Below are positions 54,043-63,298 of a stretch of 64,000 nucleotides of DNA, piece by piece; within the stretch, counting starts at the first letter, position 1, and each line of letters opens with the position of its first letter. The notes below the pieces were generated by a model, which was given only the letters and a program-made list of their open reading frames with translations, ran no database searches and was not told where the DNA came from. Both the position numbers and the translations under genes were made by a program. The stretch is from positions 434,001-498,000 of the forward strand of contig NZ_JAHUZG010000003.1 in NCBI RefSeq assembly GCF_019218285.1, written 5' to 3'. The stretch comes from Antarctobacter sediminis (lineage in GTDB: Bacteria; Pseudomonadota; Alphaproteobacteria; Rhodobacterales; Rhodobacteraceae).

Positions 54043-55671
54043 TTAGTCCAGCGTCTTGGCCGCTTCGCGCAGGGCGAATTTCTGGATCTTGCCGGTCGAG
54101 GTCTTGGGCAATTCCTGAAACACCACTTTCTTGGGCGTCTTGAACCCGGCCAGCCTTTCGCGGGCAAAGGCGATCAGGTCGGCTTCGGCGGCCTTGTGCC
54201 CGTCCTTCAGTTCGACAAAGGCGCAGGGCACTTCTCCCCATTTTTCGTCCGGCTTGGCCACCACGGCACAAAGCAGCACCGCGTCATGGGCCATAAGCAC
54301 GCCTTCGACCTCGACCGACGAGATATTCTCGCCGCCCGAGATGATGATGTCCTTGGCGCGGTCGGCGATCTGCACATAGCTGTCGGGATGCTGCACGGCG
54401 ATGTCGCCGGAATGGAAAAATCCGCCCTTGAAGGCCTCAGCCGTGGCCTTGGGGTTCTTGTAATAGCCTTTCATCACCCCGTTGCCACGGAACATGATTT
54501 CGCCCTTGGTCTCGCCATCGCGGGGGATGTCGGTGCCCTGCTCGTCATGCACCGTGACCTCTTCCATGAAGGGCATGGCCACGCCCTGACGCGCCTTGAT
54601 CGCGGCGCGCTCGTCGCCTTGCAGTGGTTCCCATTCGGCCTTCCATGTGCATTCGGTCGCCGGGCCATAAACTTCTGTCAGCCCGTAGACCTGCGTGACG
54701 TTGAAGCCCATGGGTTCGATCTTGGCCAATGTGGCAGGGGCAGGGGGCGCACCCGCGGTAAAGACCTCGACAATATGGTCGAAGTCCCGCTTTTGGTCCT
54801 CTGGGGCGTTGACCAGCATGTTCAGCACGATGGGCGCGCCGCCGAAATGGGTCACGCCTTCGTCGGCGATGGCGTCATAGATGGCGGGCGCGGTGATGTC
54901 GCGGCAGCAGACCACGGTGCCGCCAAGCGCGGGCATCATCCACGTGTGGCACCAGCCGTTGCAGTGGAACAGCGGCACGATGGTCAGATAAACCGGGTGC
55001 AGCACCATGCGCCAGCTGACGATCTGGCCCATGGCGTTCAGATAGGCACCGCGATGGTGATAGACCACGCCCTTGGGCCGCCCTGTGGTGCCCGAGGTAT
55101 AGTTCAGCGCGATGCTTTCCCATTCGTCCTCGGGCATGATCCAGTTGAAATCCGCATCGCCTGAGGCAAGGAAATCCTCGTATTCGGTGTAGTCGCCATA
55201 GGCATGAACGCCAGCGTGATCGTCGGCCACCTCGATCACGATGGGCGCGGGGCCTTCCATGTCTTCGATGGCGGCGGCCAGCACCGGCAGGAACTGCGGA
55301 TCGCAGAGCACCAGCTTGGCACCGCCGTGGTCGAGGATGTAGGACACCGTGGCCACGTCCAGCCGCGTATTGATCGCGTTCAGGATCGCACCGCAGGCGG
55401 GCACGGCGAAATGCGCCTCGGCCTGGGCGGGAATGTTCGGCAGGATGGTGGCAACCACATCGCCCGGCTGTACACCCGCCTTTGACAGGGCCGAGGCCAG
55501 CCGCGTGACCCGTGCGATGTATTGGGCATAGGTCTTGCGATGGGGACCATAGACAACGGCAAGGTGATCGGGCCAGATCCCCGCCGCGCGGCGCAGAAAG
55601 CTGAGCGGTGTCAGCGGCACGTAGTTCGCGGCGTTGCGCCCCAATCCGGTTTCGTCAGCCAGCCACCCCAT
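54043..55671 (-). CDS. AMP-forming acyl-CoA synthetase
   Basis: A 542-residue ligase of the ANL superfamily. YTSGTTGRPKGV (about residues 193-204), VYGLTEVYGP, the core DRAKDIIISGGENIS and the C-terminal lysine in KTSTGKIQK are present. The ATG at 55671 follows GGAGG. It would activate a carboxylic acid, probably short or medium chain, to its CoA thioester. The sequence type is close to the plant-like AAE and medium-chain enzymes. Methylmercaptopropionate-CoA ligase (DmdB) belongs to the same superfamily, but nothing here points to it. Confidence 0.83.
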   Translation of the reverse strand: MGWLADETGLGRNAANYVPLTPLSFLRRAAGIWPDHLAVVYGPHRKTYAQYIARVTRLASALSKAGVQPGDVVATILPNIPAQAEAHFAVPACGAILNAINTRLDVATVSYILDHGGAKLVLCDPQFLPVLAAAIEDMEGPAPIVIEVADDHAGVHAYGDYTEYEDFLASGDADFNWIMPEDEWESIALNYTSGTTGRPKGVVYHHRGAYLNAMGQIVSWRMVLHPVYLTIVPLFHCNGWCHTWMMPALGGTVVCCRDITAPAIYDAIADEGVTHFGGAPIVLNMLVNAPEDQKRDFDHIVEVFTAGAPPAPATLAKIEPMGFNVTQVYGLTEVYGPATECTWKAEWEPLQGDERAAIKARQGVAMPFMEEVTVHDEQGTDIPRDGETKGEIMFRGNGVMKGYYKNPKATAEAFKGGFFHSGDIAVQHPDSYVQIADRAKDIIISGGENISSVEVEGVLMAHDAVLLCAVVAKPDEKWGEVPCAFVELKDGHKAAEADLIAFARERLAGFKTPKKVVFQELPKTSTGKIQKFALREAAKTLD

Positions 55672-55780
55672 GAGTTCCTCCAAATGCCTCTGTTTGCGCG
55701 GAATATGCGCAAGATTCTTGCGCATGAAAAGCCCCGTAAGGGGGATTCATTTCGGTCCGGCCTGCGGCTAATCTGCGGGC

Positions 55781-56434
55781 ATGATCCTGTCCCCGGGCCG
55801 CCGTTTCATCTTTGTCCACATCCCCAAGACTGGCGGCACTTCGATGGCGCTGGCGCTGGAGGCGCGGGCGCATCGTGATGACATCCTGATCGGGGACACG
55901 CCAAAGGCGCGCCGCCGCAGGGCTCGGGCCAAGGCATTGGCGGAACGGGCGCGGGGACGGATCTGGAAACATTCGACGCTGGCGGATCTGGACGGCGCCC
56001 TGAGCCGGGACGAGATCGGCACCATGTTCTGTTTCTGCCTTGTTCGGAATCCTTGGGACCGAGTGGTCAGCTATTACCACTGGCTGCGGGCGCAAGAGTT
56101 CGATCACCCGGCGGTGCCTCTGGCCAAGGCGCATGATTTCGCGGATTTCCTGCGGCATCCACATACGCAGGCGACCCTGCGTGCCTGGCCCTATGGGCGC
56201 TACATGCGCGATGCCTCTGGTGTGGAAAGGGGGCATTTCCTGCGGCTGGAGCATTTGGCCGCGGATATGGCACCCTTGGTCGGCCACCTCGGTTTCCGAC
56301 CGGACATGCCGCATGAAAACCGCTCGGCCCGGGATAGGGACTACCGTGCATATTATGAGGCGGGGACCCGTGCTCTGGTTGCGGGCCTCTGCGCCGAAGA
56401 CATCGCCCGTTTCGGTTATGCCTTCGACGACTGA
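55781..56434 (+). CDS. Sulfotransferase family protein
   Basis: A 217-residue protein of the sulfotransferase-2 family. FVHIPKTGGTS near residue 10 is the 5'-phosphosulfate loop for PAPS, and CLVRNPWDRVVSYYHWL near residue 86 is the 3'-phosphate site. No signal or membrane segment is seen. Such proteins transfer sulfate from PAPS to sugars or other hydroxyls. It is a lone gene; its acceptor cannot be guessed. Confidence 0.8.
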   Translation: MILSPGRRFIFVHIPKTGGTSMALALEARAHRDDILIGDTPKARRRRARAKALAERARGRIWKHSTLADLDGALSRDEIGTMFCFCLVRNPWDRVVSYYHWLRAQEFDHPAVPLAKAHDFADFLRHPHTQATLRAWPYGRYMRDASGVERGHFLRLEHLAADMAPLVGHLGFRPDMPHENRSARDRDYRAYYEAGTRALVAGLCAEDIARFGYAFDD

Positions 56435-56442
56435 GACAGGGC

Positions 56443-56790
56443 TCAGGGGCAGACACCGCCAATGTTCAAGTATCCGCCATAGACCCACCCGTTGGGGTTT
56501 GCCGCCCCCCAAAGCGGGTTGGTGCATCGCCCGGACATGCATTGGACCTGATACCAGCTGCCCGAGCGATTCCAGACGGAAATCTCGTCACCCAGATACA
56601 GCTCGCCGATCTGTTGATACCCCGAACCGGGGCCGGTCCGCACGGCCAGAAAACCGTTTCCGCCCGCATGGTTGTACTGGCTGATCGGACGAACCCCCAC
56701 CACCCAGCCGGTACAATCCCCGGCCTGAACCTGCGGGGCCGAGGCGACGGCCAAAAGGGCCGCGGCGGCCAGCGTCTGAATGCGTGTCAT
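56443..56790 (-). CDS. Secreted SH3-domain protein
   Basis: A 115-residue protein with a signal peptide (ALLAVASAPQVQA, cleavage before GDC) and a single bacterial SH3 domain (AVRTGPGSGYQQIGELYLGDEISVW in two motifs, about residues 49-75). Four cysteines in the mature part may form disulfides. Bacterial SH3 domains often bind cell-wall peptides. It is convergent with the sulfotransferase gene. Confidence 0.78.
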   Translation of the reverse strand: MTRIQTLAAAALLAVASAPQVQAGDCTGWVVGVRPISQYNHAGGNGFLAVRTGPGSGYQQIGELYLGDEISVWNRSGSWYQVQCMSGRCTNPLWGAANPNGWVYGGYLNIGGVCP

Positions 56791-56915
56791 CTGTTCCTCC
56801 CGGTTGATGGCTTGCGCCGCTCCGTCAGGAGCGAGCGGGAGAAATATCGCATTCCGATTTTTGCACGTCTTTGACCTGCGTCAGGCGGGCGGTGCCGGGG
56901 CCGCCCGCCGGACCG

Positions 56916-57551
56916 TCAGCGGATCGGCGTGAATTGCGCGTCTTTCAACGTACAGTCCCGCACCACGTCGCGACCGCAGGGCACCGGATCAAGGTCGCGC
57001 GACAGGCAGACGCGAACCTCTTGTATGTGGCTGTCCTTGCAGGTGACGGTGATCATGTCCGGCTCCAGCGTCGGATTGGCCTTGATAAAGGCCTCTTCGA
57101 CCAGCGAGGCGGGCAGCGTCACGGGTTTGTCCAGCTTTCGAAAGACCTCGGGGCGGGTGATCCGTCCATACGCCTCACGTGAGAGCGCGTAGTATTGCGT
57201 GGCCGAAAGGCCAGAACAAACGCCGTGTTTCTTCCACTGGTGCCAGGCCAGACCGCCGGATCCCATGATGTCGGCCATCTCACCGGTCATCCGGCGCGAG
57301 GGTGCCCGTTCAACCGTGGGGCAAAAGGCTGGCCAGCCGCGATGGTACTGCGGCCACAGACCGTGCAGAATCCAGCCGGCATCTGTTTCGCATTGCTCTG
57401 CGTCGCGGGCATCGCCTTCCAGTGCGCACCAGTTCGGCGACCAGCTAAGCGCCATCACGTAGTAATCAAAGACCCCGGCTTTTTCACCATCCGCGCGCGA
57501 CGCGCCGCCGATCAGGGCCAGAAACAGCACCAGAACACTCATCAAACGCAT
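56916..57551 (-). CDS. Secreted ribonuclease T2 family protein
   Basis: A 211-residue protein. Residues 1-20 are a signal peptide (MRLMSVLVLFLALIGGASRA). Both catalytic segments of RNase T2 are present: ILHGLWPQY (CAS I) and WHQWKKHGVCSG (CAS II, where the usual Glu is replaced by His-Gln). Eight cysteines are available for disulfides. It should cleave RNA outside the cytoplasm for nutrient recovery, which fits with the nucleoside salvage operon nearby, although the two are not linked in one unit. Confidence 0.87.
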   Translation of the reverse strand: MRLMSVLVLFLALIGGASRADGEKAGVFDYYVMALSWSPNWCALEGDARDAEQCETDAGWILHGLWPQYHRGWPAFCPTVERAPSRRMTGEMADIMGSGGLAWHQWKKHGVCSGLSATQYYALSREAYGRITRPEVFRKLDKPVTLPASLVEEAFIKANPTLEPDMITVTCKDSHIQEVRVCLSRDLDPVPCGRDVVRDCTLKDAQFTPIR

Positions 57552-57709
57552 TTTTGCTTCCCCTTTGGCTTTGCGGTCACTATATAGACGCCGAGTTTCC
57601 CGACAACGGTAACCCGCTCCGCCCGCCGGAGCCGCCCTTGGCCCAGACCGGCCTCGGGCCGCGCAGGAGGCTTGCCAGCGGAACCGGTCATGACCAAGGA
57701 GTAGACGAA

Positions 57710-58471
57710 ATGTCCAAGCTGCTGCACCCCAAGGCGACTGCCGTCTGGCTGGTGGACAATACCACGATGACCTTCAAGCAGATCGCCGATTTCACCGGGT
57801 TCCATGAACTGGAAATCCAGGGGATCGCCGACGGGGACGTGGCCACCGGGGTCAAGGGCTTTGACCCGGTTGCGAACAACCAGCTGGAACAGTCCGAGAT
57901 CGACAAGGCGGAAAAGAACCCGCTGCACAAGCTGAAGCTCAAGCACAACCCCGCCGCCCGCGACGAGGAAAAGCGCCGTGGCCCGCGCTATACCCCGCTG
58001 TCCAAGCGGCAGGACCGTCCGAACGCGATCCTCTGGCTGGTCAAATTCCACCCGGAACTGGCAGACAGCCAGATTGCCAAGCTGGTGGGCACCACAAAGC
58101 CGACGATTCAGTCGATCCGCGAGCGCACGCACTGGAACATCCAGAACATGCAGCCCATCGACCCGGTGGCACTGGGTCTGTGCAAGCAATCCGAACTGGA
58201 TGCTGCCGTGGCCAAGGCCGCGAAAGATCTGGAGCGGGTGATGACGGACGACGAGCGCCGCAAGCTGGTTTCGACCGAGCAGAGCCTCGACATGGATCCC
58301 GAACCCCGCCTGCCTTCGGCGATCGAGGGGCTTGAGACCTTCAGCCTGTCCGATCCGCGCGGCGATGAGGACGACGAAGACTCGCGCAAGAGCGACGATG
58401 ATTACCTTGACGCGGACAGTTTCTTTAACCTGCCCGGCGGCGACAAGGACGACGACGAAGACGAACGCTGA
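57710..58471 (+). CDS. trcR: Cell-cycle transcriptional regulator TrcR (DUF1013)
   Basis: A 253-residue protein of the DUF1013 family, named TrcR in alphaproteobacteria. Two helix-turn-helix-like segments are visible, TFKQIADFTGFHELEIQGI (about residues 21-39) and DSQIAKLVGTTKPTIQSIRE (about 123-142). The C-terminal 50 residues are strongly acidic with Asp/Glu runs. It is a conserved regulator in this class. The ATG at 57710 follows AAGGAG. A terminator lies 67 bp after the stop. Confidence 0.85.
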   Translation: MSKLLHPKATAVWLVDNTTMTFKQIADFTGFHELEIQGIADGDVATGVKGFDPVANNQLEQSEIDKAEKNPLHKLKLKHNPAARDEEKRRGPRYTPLSKRQDRPNAILWLVKFHPELADSQIAKLVGTTKPTIQSIRERTHWNIQNMQPIDPVALGLCKQSELDAAVAKAAKDLERVMTDDERRKLVSTEQSLDMDPEPRLPSAIEGLETFSLSDPRGDEDDEDSRKSDDDYLDADSFFNLPGGDKDDDEDER

Positions 58472-58537
58472 GATGGACGGCGGGGCGCCGCTCCTGCCCC
58501 TTGCGGACCATATCGCCCCGCCCACCGTCCCACAAAG

Positions 58538-58564
58538 GGCGTCCCGATCCGGGGCGCCTTTTTT
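58538..58564 (+). terminator. Terminator after trcR
   Basis: The stem GGCGTCCC / GGGGCGCC (one G-T pair) with a 5-nt loop is followed by six T. It serves trcR and stands just before the convergent autotransporter stop. Confidence 0.85.
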
Positions 58565-58590
58565 CTTTTCATTGGGAAATCAGGCGGACT

Positions 58591-60531
58591 TCAGAATTCC
58601 ATGCCCAGCTTGATGCCCCAGAAGGTTTCACGATCGACGTCGCGCGACACCTCGGCACGACCCTTGAGCCCGGTTCTGCCGGTGTCAAAGCTGGTTCCCA
58701 GCGTCATGGCCCCGCCCCCACTGACATCGGCGGCATCAAAGCTGGTGCTGGCCCCGCCAAGTGAAAAGGTGATGTCGTCCGGCGTGCCGCCAAAGGTTGT
58801 CACCGCCAGATAGGGCCGCATCGACAGATCATCCATTTGCATCGGAAGGCCTATTTCCAGCCGCAATGCGGTGCTGGTTGTGGTCCGTTCACCGATCCGT
58901 CCCCCGGCAAGGCCGGTCACGTCGTACCCTTCGGTCTTGTGGCGGAGGTAGTCGCCCTGCACCACCATGTCGATGCCATATCCCGCCGTCGGATTCTGCC
59001 AGAGCAGGCCGGTGCCGCGCAGGCTGATCCCCAACAACTGACCGTCGAAATCGGCGGAACCGGTGCGGAAATCGGGGCTGCTGATCTTGTTGTGCGTCCG
59101 CCCGGCATAAAGCGCACCGTCATAGCTGAACCGGCCGCGTTCGCCAGAGATGCCAAGGCCCACGAAATAGGACCGGATCCGGGTTTCGGTCACACCATCG
59201 TCCAGATCGCTGGCACCCTGCCCATAGCCGATAAAGGGCGCAAGGCCAGCCCACCGCGTCGTATAGCCCAGCGTCACGCCGCGTCCGTCATAGTTCGCGC
59301 CCTGGCTGGCATCAGGAGCAATTGCGCCGGATGTGGCGAAGGTGCCCAGCCACGGCCCCTGTTCCGCGCGAAAATCCAACACGCTGCCGCCGATGCCCAT
59401 ACCCAGTTCGCGCGACAGGCGGTCCGCTGAGGAAACCGGGGCTTCGTCGACCACCACGAGGAACGGCGCACCCAGCGCGGCTGCCGGGATCTTGCCGCCG
59501 CCAAGGCCGGGCCCACTGCCATCGACAAGGAGAAAACCGCCCCCCTTGACCTCGATCGTTTCGGGCAGGCTGCCGAAGGTCAGAACCTGCGATTGCCGGG
59601 TCAGAACCCGCAGCGTGTCGGCTCCGGCCCCCATCTCGATCGCGCCGGTGATCCGGCTGCCGTCCAGCAGAGTCAGCATGTCGTCGCCGCCGCCAAGGTT
59701 CAGCGCGGTGCCGCCACGCCCGATCAACGTGCCCTTGTTCACGACTTCATGGACCGCCAGATCGCCCCCATCGGTGTTGATGGCGATCTCACCCTCGATG
59801 TGGCCAGTGTTGTAGACAAAGGACGGCCCGGCGGCGGGGGCGTCGAAATCGATCCCGTCCTCGGCCCCGAGGCTGATCAGCCTGCCGTGGTTGGTGATCC
59901 GTCCGCTGTCCAGATCAATGGCGTCCTGATCTCCGGTCGACTGGATCAGGCCCGAGTTCACGATCTCGGCAAAGTCTCCGGCGTTCACGCCGTCGTCGCC
60001 CGCGATGATCGTCCCGGTGTTCGTCACCTTCGCATGATCGACGTTGACGTTGATGCCTTCGTCCGGCGCGGTGATCGTGCCGTGGTTGATGACCAGCGGA
60101 TTGTCTTCCAACTGGACACCATCGTCGTCGAGGCTGGTGATCACACCGTTGTTGATGACCACGCCATCGTTGTCGATATTGATACCGTCGCCGCCCACGC
60201 CGATCACGGTGCCGTTGTTGGTGACATGCACGTCATTGTCACCCTGAATCCCGTGGTCGCCCGGGCCTCGGACGGAACCGTCATTGACGATGATGACATT
60301 GTCATCCACCCGCAGGCCCCGGTCGCCGCCATCGATCACCCCGGTCGGGGTCACGGTGACGGTCCCGCCGTCGAACCCGCTGTCTTCGATGCCCAACCCG
60401 GTGCCGGCGCAGACAACCTCGTCGCCGTCATCCGGGGTGGCGGGAACACAGGCCGACTGTTGCGCCAGCGAAGCGACCGGGACGAGGGTGGCAAAGGCAA
60501 CAGAGAGGGCAAGGACAGAAACGCGGTTCAT
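58591..60531 (-). CDS. Autotransporter with Asp-rich beta-helix passenger
   Basis: A 646-residue outer-membrane protein. The ATG at 60531 gives a signal peptide (VLALSVAFATLVPVASLAQQ). Residues about 45-300 are repeats of the form VxNxGxIxGxxDDGIN, a parallel beta-helix pattern unusually rich in Asp and Asn. Residues about 380-646 form the autotransporter beta-barrel, ending in GMEF with the terminal Phe used for outer-membrane assembly. The passenger could bind calcium or surfaces; no enzyme domain is seen. It is a single gene with a promoter in the 111-bp gap before recR. Confidence 0.85.
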   Translation of the reverse strand: MNRVSVLALSVAFATLVPVASLAQQSACVPATPDDGDEVVCAGTGLGIEDSGFDGGTVTVTPTGVIDGGDRGLRVDDNVIIVNDGSVRGPGDHGIQGDNDVHVTNNGTVIGVGGDGINIDNDGVVINNGVITSLDDDGVQLEDNPLVINHGTITAPDEGINVNVDHAKVTNTGTIIAGDDGVNAGDFAEIVNSGLIQSTGDQDAIDLDSGRITNHGRLISLGAEDGIDFDAPAAGPSFVYNTGHIEGEIAINTDGGDLAVHEVVNKGTLIGRGGTALNLGGGDDMLTLLDGSRITGAIEMGAGADTLRVLTRQSQVLTFGSLPETIEVKGGGFLLVDGSGPGLGGGKIPAAALGAPFLVVVDEAPVSSADRLSRELGMGIGGSVLDFRAEQGPWLGTFATSGAIAPDASQGANYDGRGVTLGYTTRWAGLAPFIGYGQGASDLDDGVTETRIRSYFVGLGISGERGRFSYDGALYAGRTHNKISSPDFRTGSADFDGQLLGISLRGTGLLWQNPTAGYGIDMVVQGDYLRHKTEGYDVTGLAGGRIGERTTTSTALRLEIGLPMQMDDLSMRPYLAVTTFGGTPDDITFSLGGASTSFDAADVSGGGAMTLGTSFDTGRTGLKGRAEVSRDVDRETFWGIKLGMEF

Positions 60532-60643
60532 CGAAAAGCCTTTTCGTAAAGAATGCGCCATGCCCGCTAAAGCGCCCATGTAACAGAACGGTATCGTCGC
60601 GGCGCTGTGCCGACGACTGCGGCACAGCTGCAACGCTAACGGG

Positions 60644-61243
60644 TCACAGACGTTTGCGGGCGTTCAGCGCTGCGGTGATGGTGCCATCGTCGAGGTAGTC
60701 CAGCTCGCCGCCGATGGGCACCCCTTGCGCCAGAGAGCTTAGCTGGATGCCACGGTTTTCCAACTGGTCGGCGATGTAATGTGCGGTTGTCTGGCCGTCG
60801 ATGGTGGCATTCAGGGCAAGAATCACCTCGCTCACGCCTTCGACCTCCAGTCGTTGGATCAGCTGCGGAATCCGCAGGTCTTCGGGGCCGACGCCATCCA
60901 GTGCCGACAGCGTGCCGCCCAGAACGTGATAGCGGCCTTTGTAGGTGCCACTGCGTTCCATCGCCCAAAGGTCGGCCACCTCTTCGACCACGCAGAGCAG
61001 GCCGTTGGCCCGGGTGTCATCGGCGCAGATCGAACAGATCTCGGAGGTGCCGACATTGCCGCAGTTCAGGCATTCGCGGGCGCGTTCGGCCACCTCGCTC
61101 ATGGCTTGTGCCAGCGGTCCCAGCAGGATGGCGCGTTTGCGGATCAGGTGGAGAACGGCGCGCCGCGCGGATCGTGGCCCCAACCCCGGAAGGCGCGCCA
61201 TCAGGTCTATCAGGGTCTCGATCGGGTTCGTTTCGCGCGCCAT
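60644..61243 (-). CDS. recR: Recombination protein RecR
   Basis: A 199-residue protein of RecFOR repair. The order is: helix-hairpin-helix ([16 protein letters not shown], about residues 15-30), a C4 zinc finger (CLNCGN and CSIC, about 57-72) and a Toprim domain (about 80-175, [15 protein letters not shown]). It lies 1 bp after the TraB/GumN gene. The dnaX-ybaB-recR grouping is common, here with two extra genes inserted. Confidence 0.95.
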   Translation of the reverse strand: MARETNPIETLIDLMARLPGLGPRSARRAVLHLIRKRAILLGPLAQAMSEVAERARECLNCGNVGTSEICSICADDTRANGLLCVVEEVADLWAMERSGTYKGRYHVLGGTLSALDGVGPEDLRIPQLIQRLEVEGVSEVILALNATIDGQTTAHYIADQLENRGIQLSSLAQGVPIGGELDYLDDGTITAALNARKRL

Positions 61244-61244
61244 G

Positions 61245-62312
61245 TCAGAGCGCCTCGCCGGGCAGGGGCACGCGGGTCACGGTAAACCCTTCGGCCCGCA
61301 GCAGTTCGATCATGCCGTTTTCGCCAGGCAGGTGGAAATTCCCGACAGCGGCAAAAACGCCCCCCTCTGTCAGCGCGTCCCTGGCCGCTTTGACAAAATC
61401 CACATTGCGTTCATCCACCAGGTAGTCCGTCATCCGCGCATATAGCGCAGGGCCTTCGTTGCCCAGCGAAGCGGTCACCTGCGCATGGTCCCATGCCATC
61501 ATCAGGCCCACCTGGCCGCTGCCATACAGCGCCAGCGCCGTGGCGCGGGCCTCGGGCGTGCCGCCGGGCATGAGGTAGATGGCATAGGTGCCGATGATCG
61601 CGCGGGCCAGATCCTCGTTTCCCGGGGTGTTCAGCTTGGCCGACAGGCGGGCGCTGTCCTCCAGCGGCAGAACGGGAATGCCGTGAATATGGGCAAGCGT
61701 CTGGATATAGCTGTCCTGCGAGGGCAGAACCCCGGCCGAGAAATCCTCGCAAGGGTCGTACAGCAGCAGTTCCGCCAAGGTGCCCAGCTTCAGTTCACCC
61801 AAGGCATCGCGCGGCCAGCCAAGCGCGCCCAGCCGGGTCACAAGATGCGGTTCGATCCGGGGGGGCAGGTCCAGATCGGCATAGGCGGTGACGCGGGCAT
61901 CGGGGCGATAAACATCGTCGCCGCGCATATAGGCATCATGGCTGGCACGGTCCGGGAAGGTCGGGTCGATTTCCAAGGCAACGTGGCTGGCGCCTTCGAT
62001 GGCCGTGGTCACGGGGGCAGGCAGGGTCAGGACGCTGCGGTGGCTGCTGTGCATGGTGCCCCAAAGATGGGACACCGCGCCAGCCGGGGATTCGATCCGC
62101 CAGAAACGGCCGGTGCCGTTGGGAATTTCGGCCGCGCGCCGTTCCAGTTCGTCCCTGCCCTCGGGGGCAAAGACCGTGTCATGGATTTCGATCCGGGGGG
62201 GAAAGCACAGCGCGCGCGTGGCCCATGCCTGCGCCTCGGCCCGTGGCGCATCGGCCAACAGGGCAAGGCAGGCCAGACCGCCGCAAAGCACACCCCGGAT
62301 CATGCCGCGCAT
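61245..62312 (-). CDS. Exported TraB/GumN family protein
   Basis: A 355-residue protein with a signal peptide ([20 protein letters not shown], cleavage near ADAPRAEA). The mature part shows [10 protein letters not shown] near residue 80, ALEIDPTF, and the C-terminal [19 protein letters not shown], which are the GxxH and late G-x-x-H motifs of the TraB/PrgY/GumN family. These are thought to be metallo-proteases of the Tiki type. Its place between recR and ybaB suggests cotranscription only. Confidence 0.82.
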   Translation of the reverse strand: MRGMIRGVLCGGLACLALLADAPRAEAQAWATRALCFPPRIEIHDTVFAPEGRDELERRAAEIPNGTGRFWRIESPAGAVSHLWGTMHSSHRSVLTLPAPVTTAIEGASHVALEIDPTFPDRASHDAYMRGDDVYRPDARVTAYADLDLPPRIEPHLVTRLGALGWPRDALGELKLGTLAELLLYDPCEDFSAGVLPSQDSYIQTLAHIHGIPVLPLEDSARLSAKLNTPGNEDLARAIIGTYAIYLMPGGTPEARATALALYGSGQVGLMMAWDHAQVTASLGNEGPALYARMTDYLVDERNVDFVKAARDALTEGGVFAAVGNFHLPGENGMIELLRAEGFTVTRVPLPGEAL

Positions 62313-62315
62313 GGA

Positions 62316-62660
62316 TCAGAACGGCAGCTTCATGTCGGCGGGCAGGCCCATCGACTCGGTCAGGGCGCGCATTTCCGACTGCGCGCGGTCGCTGGCGCGG
62401 GCCTGAGCGTCCTTGATCGCGGCAAGGATCAGATCCTCGGCCACTTCCTTTTCTTCGGGGACAAAGATGCTGGGGTCGATTTCCAGCGCGGTCAGTTCGC
62501 CTTTGGCGGTGGCGGTGGCCTTGACCAGACCGGCACCGGATTCGCCGACGACTGTCATATTGGCGAGGTCTTCTTGCATCTGGGCCATCTTGGCCTGCAT
62601 TTCCTGCGCCTGCTTCATCATCTTGGCCATATCGCCAAGACCGCCGAGTCCCTTGAGCAT
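62316..62660 (-). CDS. ybaB: Nucleoid-associated protein YbaB/EbfC
   Basis: A 114-residue YbaB-family DNA-binding protein. The N-terminus is rich in Met and Gln (MAKMMKQAQEMQAKMAQMQ), followed by GELTALEIDPSIFVPEEKEV. It forms dimers that bind DNA non-specifically or at short inverted repeats. It sits 3 bp before the TraB/GumN gene in the dnaX-to-recR run. Confidence 0.93.
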   Translation of the reverse strand: MLKGLGGLGDMAKMMKQAQEMQAKMAQMQEDLANMTVVGESGAGLVKATATAKGELTALEIDPSIFVPEEKEVAEDLILAAIKDAQARASDRAQSEMRALTESMGLPADMKLPF

Positions 62661-62760
62661 CTACCTGTCTCCGCTGGATGGTTTGCGCGGTTATCGCAGG
62701 GGCGGGGCGGTGGGGCAAGGGGCTGACCCTTGCCCTGCCGTTCTCGGCGAAAGCGGGCCG

Positions 62761-63213
62761 TTACGGCGAGACCTGAGCCGCCTCGATCCGTTCGATCAAC
62801 GCGTCAAGGTCCTGCGTGACAGATCCGGGGTCGCAGACCAGCGTCGCCAGAACCTCGTTGTCACGGGACACGTTGATGCCGCCGTCTTCGCCTTCGTACC
62901 ACACCTCGTAGCCGTATGCGCCGTCTTCGGAACGGAAGGTCACCGATGCGTTCGGGACGCGGGTCATACCATTCCACGGAACGTAATAGATGCTGGCCAT
63001 GTCCATCGACAGTTCCAGTTCCGGGGCCTTGCCGGGCGCAAAATAGCCATAGGTGGCCTGCATGCCGTCCTGCCAGATCGCATCACAGACCTCGACGGCC
63101 TTGGCACCGTTGTTGAACGTACAGGCGAACCGTTCGGTGCCATCGATTTCGCAGTATTGGCCGGCAAGCACGGGGCTGCCCAAAAGCATAAGAGCGGGAA
63201 GGATAGATTTCAT
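62761..63213 (-). CDS. Secreted protein of unknown function
   Basis: A 150-residue protein with a signal peptide (KSILPALMLLGSPVLA, cleavage before GQYC). Four cysteines occur in the mature part (YCEIDG, FACTF, EVCDA, LVCDPG). I do not recognise a family. The ATG at 63213 is preferred over a GTG 12 bases earlier because it starts the signal cleanly. It lies between dnaX and ybaB, 85 bp from the dnaX stop. Confidence 0.6.
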   Translation of the reverse strand: MKSILPALMLLGSPVLAGQYCEIDGTERFACTFNNGAKAVEVCDAIWQDGMQATYGYFAPGKAPELELSMDMASIYYVPWNGMTRVPNASVTFRSEDGAYGYEVWYEGEDGGINVSRDNEVLATLVCDPGSVTQDLDALIERIEAAQVSP

Positions 63214-63298
63214 AACGATCACCAAGTTTTAAAGTCACGACAAAATCGTCGTGCGAGACTTGGCATGGTTGGCGTCCTGCGAAAAGCCTGCCGTATGG

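Noticed and set aside
54043-55671. The acyl-CoA synthetase as methylmercaptopropionate-CoA ligase DmdB
   Set aside because: Same superfamily, but no dmdA, dmdC or dmdD neighbours and the sequence type looks like a general short- or medium-chain enzyme.
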